64,000 nucleotides of DNA from Limnohabitans sp. WS1 (GTDB lineage Bacteria; Pseudomonadota; Gammaproteobacteria; Burkholderiales; Burkholderiaceae_C). The notes beneath the pieces are model-generated. The model searched no databases. It saw only the letters and a list, made by a program, of their open reading frames with translations, and had not been told where the DNA came from. Shown piece after piece: positions 15,656-25,692 of the stretch (position 1 is its first letter; each line of letters starts with the position of its first letter). The translations under genes were made by a program, and so were the position numbers. The stretch lies in contig NZ_NERU01000014.1 in NCBI RefSeq assembly GCF_003063265.1, positions 1 to 64,000 on the forward strand. Direction: 5' to 3'.

Positions 15656-18574
15656 ATGAACATGCAAACCGATCTGACCCCTCCTTTGTCGCCCACCAGC
15701 CAGACGAACTTGTCCGAAGCCGATCGTGCGGGCCATTCTTCTGCGCAACCCTTGAACCATTACCAAATCATTCGCCGCAACGGTGCCGTTGTGCCGTTCG
15801 AACCCAGCAAAATCGCCATCGCGATGATGAAGGCGTTTTTGGCCGTGCATGGCACCCAAGGCGCTGCGTCTGCCAGCGTGAGAGAGGTGGTAGAGCAACT
15901 GACCCAAAACGTGGTTCGTGCACTCATGCGTTCACGACCCGGGGGAGGCACTTTTCACATTGAAGATGTGCAAGACCAAGTGGAACTGGGTCTGATGCGC
16001 AGCAGCAATCACGAAGTCGCTCGCGCCTATGTGCTCTACCGTGAACGCCGCACCCAAGAACGCAGCCAACAGTCACATGCTGAGCCTGCCGTTCAAGAGC
16101 CCGTGTTGCATGTTCTGGACGGTGGCCAACGCGTGGCCCTGGACCTGAATTACCTGAAGTCCTTGATGATCAATGCTTGCGCCGGTTTGGGCCCTGACGT
16201 GAGTCCTGAGCCGATCGTGGCGGAAACCATGCGCAACCTGTACGACGGTGTGCCCATGGAAGAGGTGTACAAAGCCTCCATCTTGGCATCGCGAACCCTC
16301 ATTGAAAAAGACCCAGATTACACCTACGTCACGGCCCGATTGTTGATGCACACCATTGCCAAGGAAATTTTGGGCAAGGAAGTGACCCAAGATCAGATGG
16401 CTGGCGAATACATCCAATACTTCCCCAAGTTCATCCAAAAAGGCATCGACAACGAACTGCTTGACCCCAAACTGGCGCAGTTTGACTTGAAAAAACTGGC
16501 AGAAGCGCTCAAGCCTGAACGCGATTTGCAGTTTGATTACCTGGGTCTGCAAACCCTGTATGACCGTTATTTCCTTCATGTGCGCAAGCAACGCATTGAA
16601 ATGCCCCAAGCATTTTTCATGCGTGTGGCCATGGGTCTGTCGGTCAGCGAGGCCAATCGCGAAGCCCGTGCCATCGAGTTTTACGAAGTGCTGTCCTCCT
16701 TCGATTTCATGTCTTCGACGCCGACCTTGTTCAACAGCGGCACATTGCGTCCGCAGCTGTCGAGCTGTTACCTGACGACTGTGCCTGACGACCTCGATGG
16801 CATCTACGAATCCATCAAAGAAAATGCCTTGTTGTCCAAGTTCGCTGGGGGATTGGGCAACGACTGGACCCGTGTGCGAGCCATGGGGTCGCACATCAAA
16901 GGCACCAATGGCGAATCACAAGGCGTGGTGCCGTTCCTCAAAGTGGTCAACGACACCGCAGTTGCCGTCAATCAGGGTGGTAAACGCAAAGGCGCGGTCT
17001 GCACTTACCTTGAGACTTGGCACCTGGACATTGAAGAATTCCTGGAATTGCGCAAAAACACCGGCGATGATCGCCGCCGCACGCACGACATGAACACCGC
17101 GAACTGGATTCCTGACCTGTTCATGCGTCGCGTCATGGAAAAAGGTGACTGGACACTGTTCTCTCCTTCAGATTGCCCAGATTTGCATGACAAGTACGGG
17201 GCTGATTTTGAAAAAACCTACACGGCCTACGAAGCCAAGGCCGAACGGGGTGAAATCAAACCCAGCAAAAAATTGCCGGCCAATGACTTGTGGCGCAAGA
17301 TGCTGTCCATGCTGTTTGAAACAGGACACCCTTGGATCACCTTCAAGGACCCTTGCAATATCCGCTCGCCACAGCAACACGTTGGCGTGGTGCATTCGTC
17401 CAATCTGTGCACAGAGATCACACTCAACACCAGCGACACCGAAACTGCCGTCTGCAACTTGGGTTCGGTCAACCTGTCCCGACACCTCAAAGACACGGCC
17501 AACGGCAAAGTGCTTGACCACGACAAGCTCAAAAAGACCATCTCGATTGCCATGCGGATGTTGGACAACGTGATCGACATCAACTACTACGCAGTCAAAA
17601 AAGCGCGTGATTCCAATGTGCGTCATCGGCCTGTGGGCTTGGGTCTCATGGCTTTCCAAGACTCGTTGTATGAAATGCGCATCCCTTACGCTTCGCAAGC
17701 AGCGGTGGAATTTGCTGACCGCTCCATGGAAGCCATTTGCTACTTCGCCTACTGGGCCTCGACCGATTTGGCCAAAGAGCGTGGCGAATACTCCAGCTAC
17801 AAAGGCTCTTTGTGGGATCGCGGCATTTTGCCTTTTGACACGATCGACTTGTTGGCACGCGAACGAGGCGGCTATGTTGAGGTCGACCGCTCGTCCGCCC
17901 TCGATTGGGATGCTTTGCGTCAAAAAATCAAGACAGACGGCATGCGCAACTCCAACTGTGTCGCCATTGCGCCCACAGCCACCATCTCCAACATCATTGG
18001 CGTGGATGCGTCCATCGAGCCGTGCTTTGGCAACCTGTCAGTCAAATCCAATTTGTCAGGCGAATTCACCGTCATCAACAGTTATTTGGTGCGCGATCTG
18101 AAGCGCTTGGGCTTGTGGGATGACGTGATGGTCATGGACTTGAAGCACTTTGACGGCTCTTTGCGGCCCATCGATCGTGTGCCTCAAGACATCAAAGCGC
18201 TCTACGCCACAGCATTTGAAGTCGAAACGACTTGGCTTGTAGAGGCCGCAGCTCGGCGTCAAAAATGGATTGACCAAGCCCAATCTCTCAACATTTACAT
18301 GGCTGGTGCTTCGGGCAAAAAACTCGATGACACCTACAAACTTGCATGGCTGAGGGGTCTTAAAACCACTTATTACCTGCGCACATCCAGTGCCACCCAG
18401 GTTGAAAAATCCACGGTCAAAGCTGGCTCACACAATGCGGTATCTTCCGGCTCTCCCGCTTCTGGCAGCAGTGCTGTGGCATCCACGGTGGCGGCACCGG
18501 CCATGAATGCTGTACCCGCAACAGACGTTAAATTTACAGCCATTGACGATGTTGGCTGTGAGGCTTGTCAGTGA
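15656..18574 (+). CDS. nrdA: Ribonucleoside-diphosphate reductase alpha subunit (class I)
   Basis: 972-residue large subunit that makes deoxyribonucleotides. An N-terminal ATP-cone (YQIIRRNGAVVPFEPSKI) provides activity control by ATP/dATP. Active-site elements are SSCYLTT, SNLCTEI and AVCNLGSVNL, with the redox C-terminal pair GCEACQ as the last residues. It is longer than E. coli NrdA but usual for this order, with a low-complexity Ser/Ala/Val stretch before the C-terminal cysteines. ATG at 15656 is chosen; 15662 is also possible and a TTG further upstream is not supported. nrdB follows after 143 bases that contain a hairpin and a possible second promoter. Confidence 0.97.
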   Translation: MNMQTDLTPPLSPTSQTNLSEADRAGHSSAQPLNHYQIIRRNGAVVPFEPSKIAIAMMKAFLAVHGTQGAASASVREVVEQLTQNVVRALMRSRPGGGTFHIEDVQDQVELGLMRSSNHEVARAYVLYRERRTQERSQQSHAEPAVQEPVLHVLDGGQRVALDLNYLKSLMINACAGLGPDVSPEPIVAETMRNLYDGVPMEEVYKASILASRTLIEKDPDYTYVTARLLMHTIAKEILGKEVTQDQMAGEYIQYFPKFIQKGIDNELLDPKLAQFDLKKLAEALKPERDLQFDYLGLQTLYDRYFLHVRKQRIEMPQAFFMRVAMGLSVSEANREARAIEFYEVLSSFDFMSSTPTLFNSGTLRPQLSSCYLTTVPDDLDGIYESIKENALLSKFAGGLGNDWTRVRAMGSHIKGTNGESQGVVPFLKVVNDTAVAVNQGGKRKGAVCTYLETWHLDIEEFLELRKNTGDDRRRTHDMNTANWIPDLFMRRVMEKGDWTLFSPSDCPDLHDKYGADFEKTYTAYEAKAERGEIKPSKKLPANDLWRKMLSMLFETGHPWITFKDPCNIRSPQQHVGVVHSSNLCTEITLNTSDTETAVCNLGSVNLSRHLKDTANGKVLDHDKLKKTISIAMRMLDNVIDINYYAVKKARDSNVRHRPVGLGLMAFQDSLYEMRIPYASQAAVEFADRSMEAICYFAYWASTDLAKERGEYSSYKGSLWDRGILPFDTIDLLARERGGYVEVDRSSALDWDALRQKIKTDGMRNSNCVAIAPTATISNIIGVDASIEPCFGNLSVKSNLSGEFTVINSYLVRDLKRLGLWDDVMVMDLKHFDGSLRPIDRVPQDIKALYATAFEVETTWLVEAAARRQKWIDQAQSLNIYMAGASGKKLDDTYKLAWLRGLKTTYYLRTSSATQVEKSTVKAGSHNAVSSGSPASGSSAVASTVAAPAMNAVPATDVKFTAIDDVGCEACQ

Positions 18575-18586
18575 TGTCATGACCTC

Positions 18587-18620
18587 GCATCGCACCGGGC
18601 CAGCCTGCAATGTGCGATGC
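18587..18620. other. Hairpin between nrdA and nrdB
   Basis: GCATCGCAC (18587-18595) and GTGCGATGC (18612-18620) pair perfectly around 16 bases. No uridine run follows, so it could be an mRNA processing or stability element that sets different levels of the two subunits. Confidence 0.6.
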
Positions 18621-18670
18621 AATTGAACAACACTTCAAGCGTGTGGTTTTGCATCATGTCAATGACTTCT

Positions 18671-18698
18671 TTGCAATTTCACCGCATGCTTTCATAAT
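18671..18698 (+). promoter_or_regulatory. Possible promoter for nrdB
   Basis: TTGCAA (18671-18676) and CATAAT (18693-18698) with a 16-base spacer, 20 bases before the nrdB ATG. No NrdR box is visible here. Confidence 0.4.
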
Positions 18699-18717
18699 CT
18701 GAGAATTGGAATTTTTT

Positions 18718-19857
18718 ATGTTGTCTTGGGACGATCAAGTTAAACCCGCATCGCAAACTGCAATGCCTTCCGTTCATGGCTCTGATGCATCGACCATCAC
18801 CGAGGCAGCGCTGTTTCACGCCACGACTTCGGCAGCGCCGCGACGAATGAATGCAGCGGACAAGCGGATCATCAATGGCCAAACCGATGTGAACCAGTTG
18901 GTTCCTTTCAAGTACAAATGGGCTTGGGAAAAATACTTGGCCACTTGCGCAAACCATTGGATGCCGCAAGAAGTCAACATGAACCGAGACATCGCTTTGT
19001 GGAAAGATCCCAATGGCCTGACAGAAGATGAGCGTCGCATTGTCAAACGCAATCTTGGTTTCTTCGTGACAGCAGACTCTTTGGCTGCCAACAACATCAC
19101 ACTGGGTACTTACCGGCACATCACGGCACCTGAGTGCCGTCAGTTTCTGTTGCGTCAAGCCTTTGAAGAAGCCATCCATACCCACGCCTACCAGTACATC
19201 GTTGAATCTTTGGGGCTCGATGAAAGCGAGATTTTCAATGCATACAACGAAGTCAAATCCATCCGCGACAAAGACGAATTCCTCATTCCCTTTATCAGTG
19301 CGATCATGGATCCGCACTTTAAAACCGGCACATTGGAAAACGATCAGACCTTGCTCAAGTCGCTGATTGTTTTCGCTTGCTTGATGGAAGGCTTGTTTTT
19401 CTACGTTGGTTTCACACAAATTTTGGCTTTGGGTCGCCAAAACAAGATGACGGGCGCGGCTGAACAGTACCAATACATTTTGCGCGACGAGTCGATGCAT
19501 TGCAATTTCGGTATCGACTTGATCAATACCGTCAAGCTTGAAAATCCTCAACTCTGGACTGCCGAGTTCAAAGCAGAAATCAATGAGCTTTTCTTGAAGG
19601 CGGTGGAACTGGAATACCGTTATGCCGAAGACACCATGCCCCGCGGTGTGCTGGGCATGAATGCCTCCATGTTCAAAGGCTACTTGCGCTACATTGCCAA
19701 CCGCCGCGCCACACAAATCGGTTTGGACGCCTTGTTCCCCAACGAGGAGAACCCTTTCCCATGGATGAGCGAAATGATTGATCTGAAAAAAGAGCGTAAC
19801 TTCTTTGAAACTCGGGTCATCGAATACCAATCAGGCGGCGCTTTGTCTTGGGATTGA
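18718..19857 (+). CDS. nrdB: Ribonucleoside-diphosphate reductase beta subunit
   Basis: 379-residue diiron subunit that holds the radical used by NrdA. By alignment with known spacing, ligands are Asp120 (TADSLAANN), Glu151 and His154 in EAIHTHAY, a later glutamate in FLMEGLFFY, and Glu/His in [10 protein letters not shown]. The radical tyrosine is kept as Tyr158, four residues after His154, so it should be a tyrosyl-radical type and not the Phe variant of chlamydial NrdB. The TTG at 18706 is in frame but the ATG at 18718 gives the normal start. A long hairpin follows the gene. Confidence 0.96.
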   Translation: MLSWDDQVKPASQTAMPSVHGSDASTITEAALFHATTSAAPRRMNAADKRIINGQTDVNQLVPFKYKWAWEKYLATCANHWMPQEVNMNRDIALWKDPNGLTEDERRIVKRNLGFFVTADSLAANNITLGTYRHITAPECRQFLLRQAFEEAIHTHAYQYIVESLGLDESEIFNAYNEVKSIRDKDEFLIPFISAIMDPHFKTGTLENDQTLLKSLIVFACLMEGLFFYVGFTQILALGRQNKMTGAAEQYQYILRDESMHCNFGIDLINTVKLENPQLWTAEFKAEINELFLKAVELEYRYAEDTMPRGVLGMNASMFKGYLRYIANRRATQIGLDALFPNEENPFPWMSEMIDLKKERNFFETRVIEYQSGGALSWD

Positions 19858-19944
19858 TGGTCTGACCTGCAAAGCAATGAAATCCATTAAACAGCCACGC
19901 ACCACAATGCCCTCGGGTGATGTGGTGTGTGGCTTTACTGCGTT

Positions 19945-19974
19945 CATGGTGCTGAGGAGCCCCTCAACACCATG
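19945..19974. other. Strong hairpin downstream of nrdB
   Basis: Arms of 13 bases (CATGGTGCTGAGG and CCTCAACACCATG) pair with one mismatch around AGCC. It is followed by only a weak T stretch (GTTTTGT), so it may be a terminator or a 3' stability element of the nrd transcript. Confidence 0.6.
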
Positions 19975-20017
19975 GATCGTTTTGTGCAGTCCAACAAGCA
20001 CAAAGCGTTCCCTTTCC

Positions 20018-20031
20018 GTTGAGATCTCAAC
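20018..20031. promoter_or_regulatory. Perfect 14-base palindrome before the histone-like gene
   Basis: GTTGAGATCTCAAC is self-complementary and lies just upstream of the ribosome site AAGGAG of the H1-like gene. It could be an operator or a small hairpin near the translation start. Confidence 0.5.
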
Positions 20032-20049
20032 TTGATCAAGGAGAAAATC

Positions 20050-20604
20050 ATGGCAACTGCAAAAAAAGCAACAGCAAAAAAAGCTGCTCCCGCGAAAAAG
20101 GCCGCTCCGGCCAAAAAAGCTGCTGTAGCAAAGCAACCCGCAGCCAAAAAAGCTGCACCAGCCACCAAGGCAGCACCGGCTAAAAAAGCGGCTGTCGCCA
20201 AAAAGCCAGCAGCTAAAAAAGTAGCACCTGCAACCAAAGCTGCTCCCGCCGCTAAAAAGGCTGCAAGCGCTAAAAAAGCTGCTCCCGCTAAAAAGGCCGT
20301 AAGCGCTAAAAAAGCAGCTCCAGCAAAAGCAACCGCTCCAGCGAAAGCAGCTGCTCCAGCTAAAAAAGCCGTTGCAGCCAAAAAAGCTGCTCCAGCTAAA
20401 AAAGTCGCAGCAGCGCCTAAGGCAGCACCTGCAAAAAAAGCTGCAGCCAAAAAAGCAGCTGTCAAAAAACCAGCAGCCAAAAAAGCCGTTGTGAAGAAGG
20501 CAGCCAAAAAACCAGCGGCAAAGAAGGCATCCAAAGCGCCTGCTGCTCAAACCACTCTGAATCCTCAAGCAGCCTGGCCGTTTCCTTCGGCAGCCAAGCC
20601 CTGA
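20050..20604 (+). CDS. Histone H1-like Ala/Lys-rich DNA-binding protein
   Basis: 184 residues made almost wholly of Ala, Lys, Pro and Val in repeats such as KKAAPAKKAA, followed by the conserved tail LNPQAAWPFPSAAKP seen in betaproteobacterial H1-like proteins. Such proteins bind DNA nonspecifically through lysines and are thought to organise the nucleoid. The repeats make the DNA low in complexity and prone to length change, so copy number may vary between strains. ATG at 20050 has AAGGAG at good spacing. A rho-independent terminator follows. Confidence 0.9.
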   Translation: MATAKKATAKKAAPAKKAAPAKKAAVAKQPAAKKAAPATKAAPAKKAAVAKKPAAKKVAPATKAAPAAKKAASAKKAAPAKKAVSAKKAAPAKATAPAKAAAPAKKAVAAKKAAPAKKVAAAPKAAPAKKAAAKKAAVKKPAAKKAVVKKAAKKPAAKKASKAPAAQTTLNPQAAWPFPSAAKP

Positions 20605-20629
20605 TTCAGCAGGTCATACCTGACCGCCA

Positions 20630-20661
20630 AACCCGTCACTGGTTTCAGTGCCGGGTTTTTT
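20630..20661 (+). terminator. Rho-independent terminator after the H1-like gene
   Basis: Stem AACCCGTCACTG / CAGTGCCGGGTT with one mismatch, loop GTTT, then a run of six T. Confidence 0.88.
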
Positions 20662-20682
20662 GTTGTCAAAAAATGGATTCAC

Positions 20683-21573
20683 TCAGGGGTAGAAACTCAA
20701 AATTCGATAATCGCTGAACGGCGTCTCATGGGCTGTGCGCAAACTCAATTGCCCCGTCCAAGTTTGACCTGCTGGGAGAGACTTCGGTGCGCCCATTTCT
20801 TGGGGCAAAACCACTTTGCGTAAAACCGGTTGTTGGTTTCCAGACAAAAGAGTCAACTCCAATGCCGTCATGGCCACCATGCTGTCCGAGGTATTTCGAA
20901 GGGTCCAGGAGAGTAAAAAATCGTCAGTGCGTCGCACCAAAGTCGAGCTTTCAATGACCAAAGCCTCCACATCTTGCGAAGGCTCAAGCGTACAGCCCAC
21001 GGATTGACACACAGCATCAAAACCCACCGCAACTGCAGGCCAATGCAAAGCAAGGACATGCCTCTGCACAAACGCAGCCTGCAAGATCAACATCAAGACC
21101 AACAATACAAATGTGGCCGGCCAAAGCTTGGATGGATTGACTGAATTGGGTCTTTGCGCAAGCGACAATTCGCCCGCGACCTGAGGCGCATCTGCGCGAA
21201 GGACGGTGGATGCCAGGTCGGAAGGCAAACTCAGTGGTTGACGAAAAGACGACAAAGCATCTTCAAATGAGACCAAGGCCTCGTTGCTTGGAGAACTGGC
21301 TTGCAAAGAGCCTGGATCTTCGACTTTTAACAGACCATCTGTTGGGACAGATTCATGGCCCAAGGGCATGGCGGTGGCTGCGCTGACCGGCGTTTCACGA
21401 GTGACATGCGTGAGATCCGACTCTGCCAAGGGTTCCCAAAACAAAACCAAGCCAGTGCTGTCAAAAGCATGCTCGCAATGACCACACCTCAACCAACCGC
21501 CTGCAGCTTGCAACTGTTCTGAGTCCACACGGTAGACTGTGGCGCAAGCTGGGCAGCGAGTTATCCTGTTCAT
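20683..21573 (-). CDS. Zinc-ribbon and DUF3426 domain protein
   Basis: 296 residues. The N-terminus has the MJ0042-type zinc ribbon CPACATVY ... RCGHCEHAFD, then a variable linker, a single membrane helix (WPATFVLLVLMLILQAAFV, about residues 149-167) and a C-terminal DUF3426 domain. This gene sits after prmA in many betaproteobacteria. Function unknown; the layout suggests a cytoplasmic zinc ribbon tied to a periplasmic domain. Its start lies 33 bases past the prmA stop, so they are probably one operon. Confidence 0.85.
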   Translation of the reverse strand: MNRITRCPACATVYRVDSEQLQAAGGWLRCGHCEHAFDSTGLVLFWEPLAESDLTHVTRETPVSAATAMPLGHESVPTDGLLKVEDPGSLQASSPSNEALVSFEDALSSFRQPLSLPSDLASTVLRADAPQVAGELSLAQRPNSVNPSKLWPATFVLLVLMLILQAAFVQRHVLALHWPAVAVGFDAVCQSVGCTLEPSQDVEALVIESSTLVRRTDDFLLSWTLRNTSDSMVAMTALELTLLSGNQQPVLRKVVLPQEMGAPKSLPAGQTWTGQLSLRTAHETPFSDYRILSFYP

Positions 21574-21606
21574 CCACTGATTGTAGTCAGGCGATTGAGC
21601 AGATTG

Positions 21607-22500
21607 CTATGCTTGCTCGTTGGCTTTGGCGGTCATCAAAATCCAGCCTTCTTGGGTATCTGCCACCTCTAAACGGATCCAAGGGGCATAGGCCAGCTTG
21701 AGTTCATCAGCCTGTCGCTCCAAAATACCCGCCAGGACCAAGGAACCTCCAGGGGCCACATAGGCACAAAGCAATGGGGCAAGCACCTTGAGCGGTGTGG
21801 CCAAAATATTGGCCAGAACTGTTTGGTACTGGCCTTTCGCCTTGTCTGGTAAACCTGCCGTCAATTGCACACCATTGGCTTGCGCATTGAGTTCGGTCGA
21901 TGTCACGGCCGCATCGTCAATATCCACAGCATCAATGACTGTTGCACCGTACTTGGCTGCACCAATGGCCAAGATTCCGGAGCCGCAACCGTAATCGAGG
22001 ACACGTTGGTTTTGAACACCATTTTGAGCAATCCAGCGCAAACACATGCGCGTGGTGGGGTGGGTGCCGGTACCAAAAGCCAAACCCGGATCCAGCCGGA
22101 TGATTTGGCGAGCCTGACTGGGGGGCTCATGCCAAGTGGGGACAATCCAAAAGTCGGAGGTCACCTCGACAGGCGTAAATTGGGATTGCGTGAGCCTCAC
22201 CCAATCTTGATCTTCCAATGTCTGAATGCCTAAAACTTCGCAGTCTTCAAAAAAATCTTGAAGCTCCAGCAAGGCCAATGCATCGTTAGCTTGCACCTCT
22301 TGTGCAAACAAGGCCACGACTTTGGACCGTTGCCATCCCTCTTTGGGTGGGGGCATGCCGGGCTCACCAAACAAGGCTTGCTCAGCAGGGGTTTGGGCAT
22401 CGGCATCTTCGACAGACACACTCAAAGCATCCAACGCATCAAGTGCATCGCTCAAGACATCGACCCGGTCTTCTGGACACAACAGACTCAGTTCAAACAT
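21607..22500 (-). CDS. prmA: Ribosomal protein L11 methyltransferase
   Basis: 297-residue SAM-dependent enzyme that trimethylates ribosomal protein L11. The SAM-binding motif VLDYGCGSGILAIGAAKYGA is in the C-terminal half, preceded by LDPGLAFGTGTHPTT, the PrmA signature; the substrate-binding N-domain covers about the first 60 residues. Length is normal. It follows accC by six bases, an arrangement (accB-accC-prmA) conserved in this class. Confidence 0.96.
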   Translation of the reverse strand: MFELSLLCPEDRVDVLSDALDALDALSVSVEDADAQTPAEQALFGEPGMPPPKEGWQRSKVVALFAQEVQANDALALLELQDFFEDCEVLGIQTLEDQDWVRLTQSQFTPVEVTSDFWIVPTWHEPPSQARQIIRLDPGLAFGTGTHPTTRMCLRWIAQNGVQNQRVLDYGCGSGILAIGAAKYGATVIDAVDIDDAAVTSTELNAQANGVQLTAGLPDKAKGQYQTVLANILATPLKVLAPLLCAYVAPGGSLVLAGILERQADELKLAYAPWIRLEVADTQEGWILMTAKANEQA

Positions 22501-22506
22501 ATGGCC

Positions 22507-23856
22507 TCAGCGTTTGTGCTGGCTCAGCCAGTGTTCAAGGTAATGGATGTTGGTGCCCCCTTGCATGAATTTGGCATCGACCATCAACTCCCGGTGCAAG
22601 GGCACATTGGTGTTGATGCCCTCGATCACGGTTTCATTCAAAGCCGTTTGCATCCGGGCCAAAGCTTGCTCGCGGGTGTCACCATGAACGATCAATTTGC
22701 CAATCATCGAGTCGTAATTGGGCGGCACAAAATAATTGTTGTAGACGTGCGAGTCAACACGCACACCCGGGCCACCCGGCATGTGCCATGAGGTGACGCG
22801 GCCAGGTGATGGCGTGAACTTGAACGGATCTTCGGCATTGATGCGGCACTCGATGGCATGACCCCGAATTTGGATCTGCTTTTGCGTGAAGGGCAGTTTT
22901 TCGCCCGCAGCGACCATGATCTGGGTTTTGACGATGTCGACCCCAGTGATCCATTCGGTCACAGGGTGCTCCACCTGAACGCGGGTGTTCATCTCAATGA
23001 AATAGAACTCACCATTTTCAAACAAGAACTCGAAGGTGCCCGCACCACGGTAGCCAATTTTCTTGCAGGCGGCAACGCAGCGCTCGCCAATTTTGTCGAT
23101 CAGTTTGCGGGGAATGCCTGGTGCCGGGGCTTCTTCGATCACTTTTTGATGGCGACGCTGCATGGAACAATCACGCTCACCCAAGTAAACAGCATTTTTG
23201 AACTTGTCAGCCAGAATCTGGATCTCGATGTGGCGCGGGTTCTGGAGGAATTTTTCCATGTAAACCGCAGGATTGCCAAAGGCTGCACCGGCTTCAGCTT
23301 TGGTCATTTGCACCGCATTGACCAAAGCAGCCTCGGTGTGCACCACACGCATACCGCGACCGCCACCACCACCTGCAGCTTTGATGATCACAGGGTAACC
23401 CACCGCTTTGGCAATGCGACGAATTTGCACCGGATCATCGGGCAACTCACCTTCGGATCCTGGCACACAGGGCACACCCGCACGGATCATGGCCTGTTTG
23501 GCAGACACCTTGTCGCCCATGATGCGAATGGACTCAGGTGTTGGTCCAATGAACTGGAACCCGCTTTTTTCGACACGTTCGGCAAAATCGGCGTTTTCAC
23601 TCAAAAACCCATACCCTGGGTGAATCGCTTCGGCATCGGTCACTTCAGCTGCTGAAATGATGGCGGGCATATTCAGGTAACTCAGCGAAGACGCCGCAGG
23701 ACCGATACAAACCGCTTCTTCGGCCAATTTGACGTATTTCGCTTCTTTGTCGGCCTCTGAGTAAACCATGACCGCTTTGACACCCAACTCTCGGCAAGCC
23801 CGTTGGATGCGCAAAGCGATCTCACCACGATTGGCGACCAGGATTTTCTTGAACAT
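22507..23856 (-). CDS. accC: Acetyl-CoA carboxylase biotin carboxylase subunit
   Basis: 449-residue ATP-grasp enzyme that carboxylates the biotin on AccB with bicarbonate, the first step of fatty acid synthesis. The ATP-binding glycine loop [14 protein letters not shown], the [11 protein letters not shown] segment and [14 protein letters not shown] are all intact. It starts 15 bases after accB, with GGGGA before the ATG. The second half reaction (AccA/AccD) is coded elsewhere. Confidence 0.98.
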   Translation of the reverse strand: MFKKILVANRGEIALRIQRACRELGVKAVMVYSEADKEAKYVKLAEEAVCIGPAASSLSYLNMPAIISAAEVTDAEAIHPGYGFLSENADFAERVEKSGFQFIGPTPESIRIMGDKVSAKQAMIRAGVPCVPGSEGELPDDPVQIRRIAKAVGYPVIIKAAGGGGGRGMRVVHTEAALVNAVQMTKAEAGAAFGNPAVYMEKFLQNPRHIEIQILADKFKNAVYLGERDCSMQRRHQKVIEEAPAPGIPRKLIDKIGERCVAACKKIGYRGAGTFEFLFENGEFYFIEMNTRVQVEHPVTEWITGVDIVKTQIMVAAGEKLPFTQKQIQIRGHAIECRINAEDPFKFTPSPGRVTSWHMPGGPGVRVDSHVYNNYFVPPNYDSMIGKLIVHGDTREQALARMQTALNETVIEGINTNVPLHRELMVDAKFMQGGTNIHYLEHWLSQHKR

Positions 23857-23871
23857 GAAATCCCCGTTGGC

Positions 23872-24318
23872 TTATTCGACGATGAACAAAGGCTGACCGT
23901 ACTCCACGGCCTGACCGTTTTCACACAAAATCTGCGTGACCGTGCCGGATTTGTCAGACTCGATTTCGTTGAGAATCTTCATCGCCTCAATGATGCACAA
24001 GGTGTCACCCTCTTTGACCACCGAGCCGATCTGGATAAACGGTGCAGCACCCGGACTGGAGGACCTGTAGAAAGTACCGACCATGGGCGACTTGACTGCA
24101 TGACCCACTGGTGCAGCAGGGGCCGCAGGTGCTTCTGGAGCGACAAAAACGGGGGTCACAGGCAAAGGTGCAGGTACTGCTTGCTGCATCACCACAGGCG
24201 CGGCCAAACCGTTGCCTTTGACAATGCGGACTTTGCCTTCGGCTTCGGTGATTTCCAGTTCGGTCACATTCGAATCGGACACCAAGTCAATCAATGTTTT
24301 AAGTTTGCGTAAATCCAC
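23872..24318 (-). CDS. accB: Biotin carboxyl carrier protein
   Basis: 148 residues: an N-terminal helical domain, an Ala/Pro-rich linker (about residues 40-72) and the biotinyl domain with the target lysine Lys114 in EAMKI. The start codon is GTG at 24318 and is well backed by GGAGG four bases before it. Heads the accB-accC-prmA operon; about 160 bases upstream carry its promoter region, where I found no clear hexamers. Confidence 0.96.
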   Translation of the reverse strand: MDLRKLKTLIDLVSDSNVTELEITEAEGKVRIVKGNGLAAPVVMQQAVPAPLPVTPVFVAPEAPAAPAAPVGHAVKSPMVGTFYRSSSPGAAPFIQIGSVVKEGDTLCIIEAMKILNEIESDKSGTVTQILCENGQAVEYGQPLFIVE

Positions 24319-24479
24319 GGATCCTCCATTGCTGTAAGCACATGTAATCGATCGAATTTACACCAAATTTCGGTAAAACCCCTCAAAAATCTGCTTACAG
24401 ACCAGATTTCAGATGCGGTCGACCAGAAAAAGGGCACTTTTCAGACGAAGGAAGGGCAAAAATCTTCATCACACCCGCT

Positions 24480-25022
24480 TCACACGCTGTTGCGACGCCA
24501 CTCATCCAGATCAGCCTGGGTCAATTGACCCATCTTTTGACGCCAAATGCTGCCATTTGAATTGAAAAAGACGGTAAAGGGCAATCCACCTGCTGCGTTA
24601 CCCAACGACTTGGCCAAATTGGTGCCCTCCAAACCGGCCAAACCCACGGGAAAAGCCAAAGGTTGTCGCTCCAGAAAACGGCGAACCGCACTCGGTTGAT
24701 CAATGGCCAATGCCACAACTTGATGACCGTTAGGTGCATTTTCACGCCAGAAGGCGTTGATCATGGGCAACTCTTCGATACAGGGTGGGCACCAAGTGGC
24801 CCAAAAGTTCAACAACAGGGGTTGACCTTTGAAACTGCCCATCGACAAAACAGCACCCGCAGGGTTTTCGAATTGCTGACTCCAAACAGGGTGACTTTGG
24901 ACGTTGGCCACCGCCTTGGGCTCAAAACGCCATAAGGACAAGCCAACACCTGCCACAGCAGCCGCTGCACCCGCCCCCAATAGCAAATTGCGCCGAGAAG
25001 CATTTGAATTGAGATTGTTCAT
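24480..25022 (-). CDS. TlpA-like thioredoxin-fold oxidoreductase
   Basis: 180 residues. N-terminus SRRNLLLGAGAAAAVAGVG is a membrane anchor or signal sequence with a twin-arginine-like start. The redox motif WCPPC (Cys78 and Cys81) lies in a thioredoxin fold with the later cis-Pro region GLPFTVF. Family members reduce disulfides in periplasmic proteins, for example in cytochrome c assembly. The ATG at 25022 is used; the upstream TTG has less support. It starts 14 bases after the end of the next gene upstream, which suggests an operon. Confidence 0.88.
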   Translation of the reverse strand: MNNLNSNASRRNLLLGAGAAAAVAGVGLSLWRFEPKAVANVQSHPVWSQQFENPAGAVLSMGSFKGQPLLLNFWATWCPPCIEELPMINAFWRENAPNGHQVVALAIDQPSAVRRFLERQPLAFPVGLAGLEGTNLAKSLGNAAGGLPFTVFFNSNGSIWRQKMGQLTQADLDEWRRNSV

Positions 25023-25036
25023 GCGTGGATTGTCTT

Positions 25037-25621
25037 TCAAGCAGCCAGCAAGCGCTCCAGAGCGGCCAAATCGCCACGAGGTGAACGGCCTTGCCCATCG
25101 GGCAGCAAAGCACCGCGCAAATCGTCGAGGTCGTAAATGCGCAGGTGCACGCCCACATCTTCATTTAAACCCATACAAAAACTGTGCAGGCTCAGCACCT
25201 CTACATCGTCACCATGCAGTCCGCGCACGGTTTGGGTCTCGTAGCGCTGGTTCTGGTTGATCAGGGCGATTTCGGCCGATTTGGGGTCATCACAAAACAA
25301 GGCCAGATCCACGTCACACAGGCGGGTGGCCCAGCCTTGCCAGACCGCACCGCCCAGGTGCGGGCGAAATTCGGCCAAGCGCTGCATCCAGACCCGCGCC
25401 AATTCGCGCAAGGCCAGCAACTCGCCAGGCTGCGTGTCGGCACAAAACAAGGCGATGTAGTCGCGCACCTCGGCCTCGACCACATCGTTGGTGGGCAAAG
25501 CGGTGCGCGTGGGCAGGCCCAGCTCTTTGAGGGCGCGGTGCTTGGCCGGGCCAAAGGCCAAGCCTTCTTCCACCACCAAACGGGCAGCAGTGCCGGCAAT
25601 TTCAAGGGCAAACTCGTTCAT
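25037..25621 (-). CDS. Conserved hypothetical protein upstream of the TlpA-like gene
   Basis: 194 residues, not recognised with certainty. It begins MNEFALEIAGTAARLVVEEG and has a segment CDVDLALFCDDPKSAEIALI rich in acidic residues. No signal peptide or membrane helix, so probably cytoplasmic. A GTG two codons upstream is also in frame. Divergent from mpl with about 70 bases between starts. Likely co-transcribed with the TlpA-like gene. Confidence 0.65.
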   Translation of the reverse strand: MNEFALEIAGTAARLVVEEGLAFGPAKHRALKELGLPTRTALPTNDVVEAEVRDYIALFCADTQPGELLALRELARVWMQRLAEFRPHLGGAVWQGWATRLCDVDLALFCDDPKSAEIALINQNQRYETQTVRGLHGDDVEVLSLHSFCMGLNEDVGVHLRIYDLDDLRGALLPDGQGRSPRGDLAALERLLAA

Positions 25622-25692
25622 GGGCACCGATTGTGACCGGCCCCAGCGGCTCGCAGTCCAAGCTTTGCCCGATGGCCCCCTAAAATCCGGGC

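Noticed and set aside
18679..19830. 383-residue minus-strand open frame opposite nrdB
   Set aside because: Mirror of nrdB with no recognisable domain.
20050..20604. Short repeats as a CRISPR or minisatellite
   Set aside because: They are codon repeats of an H1-like protein with a conserved tail.
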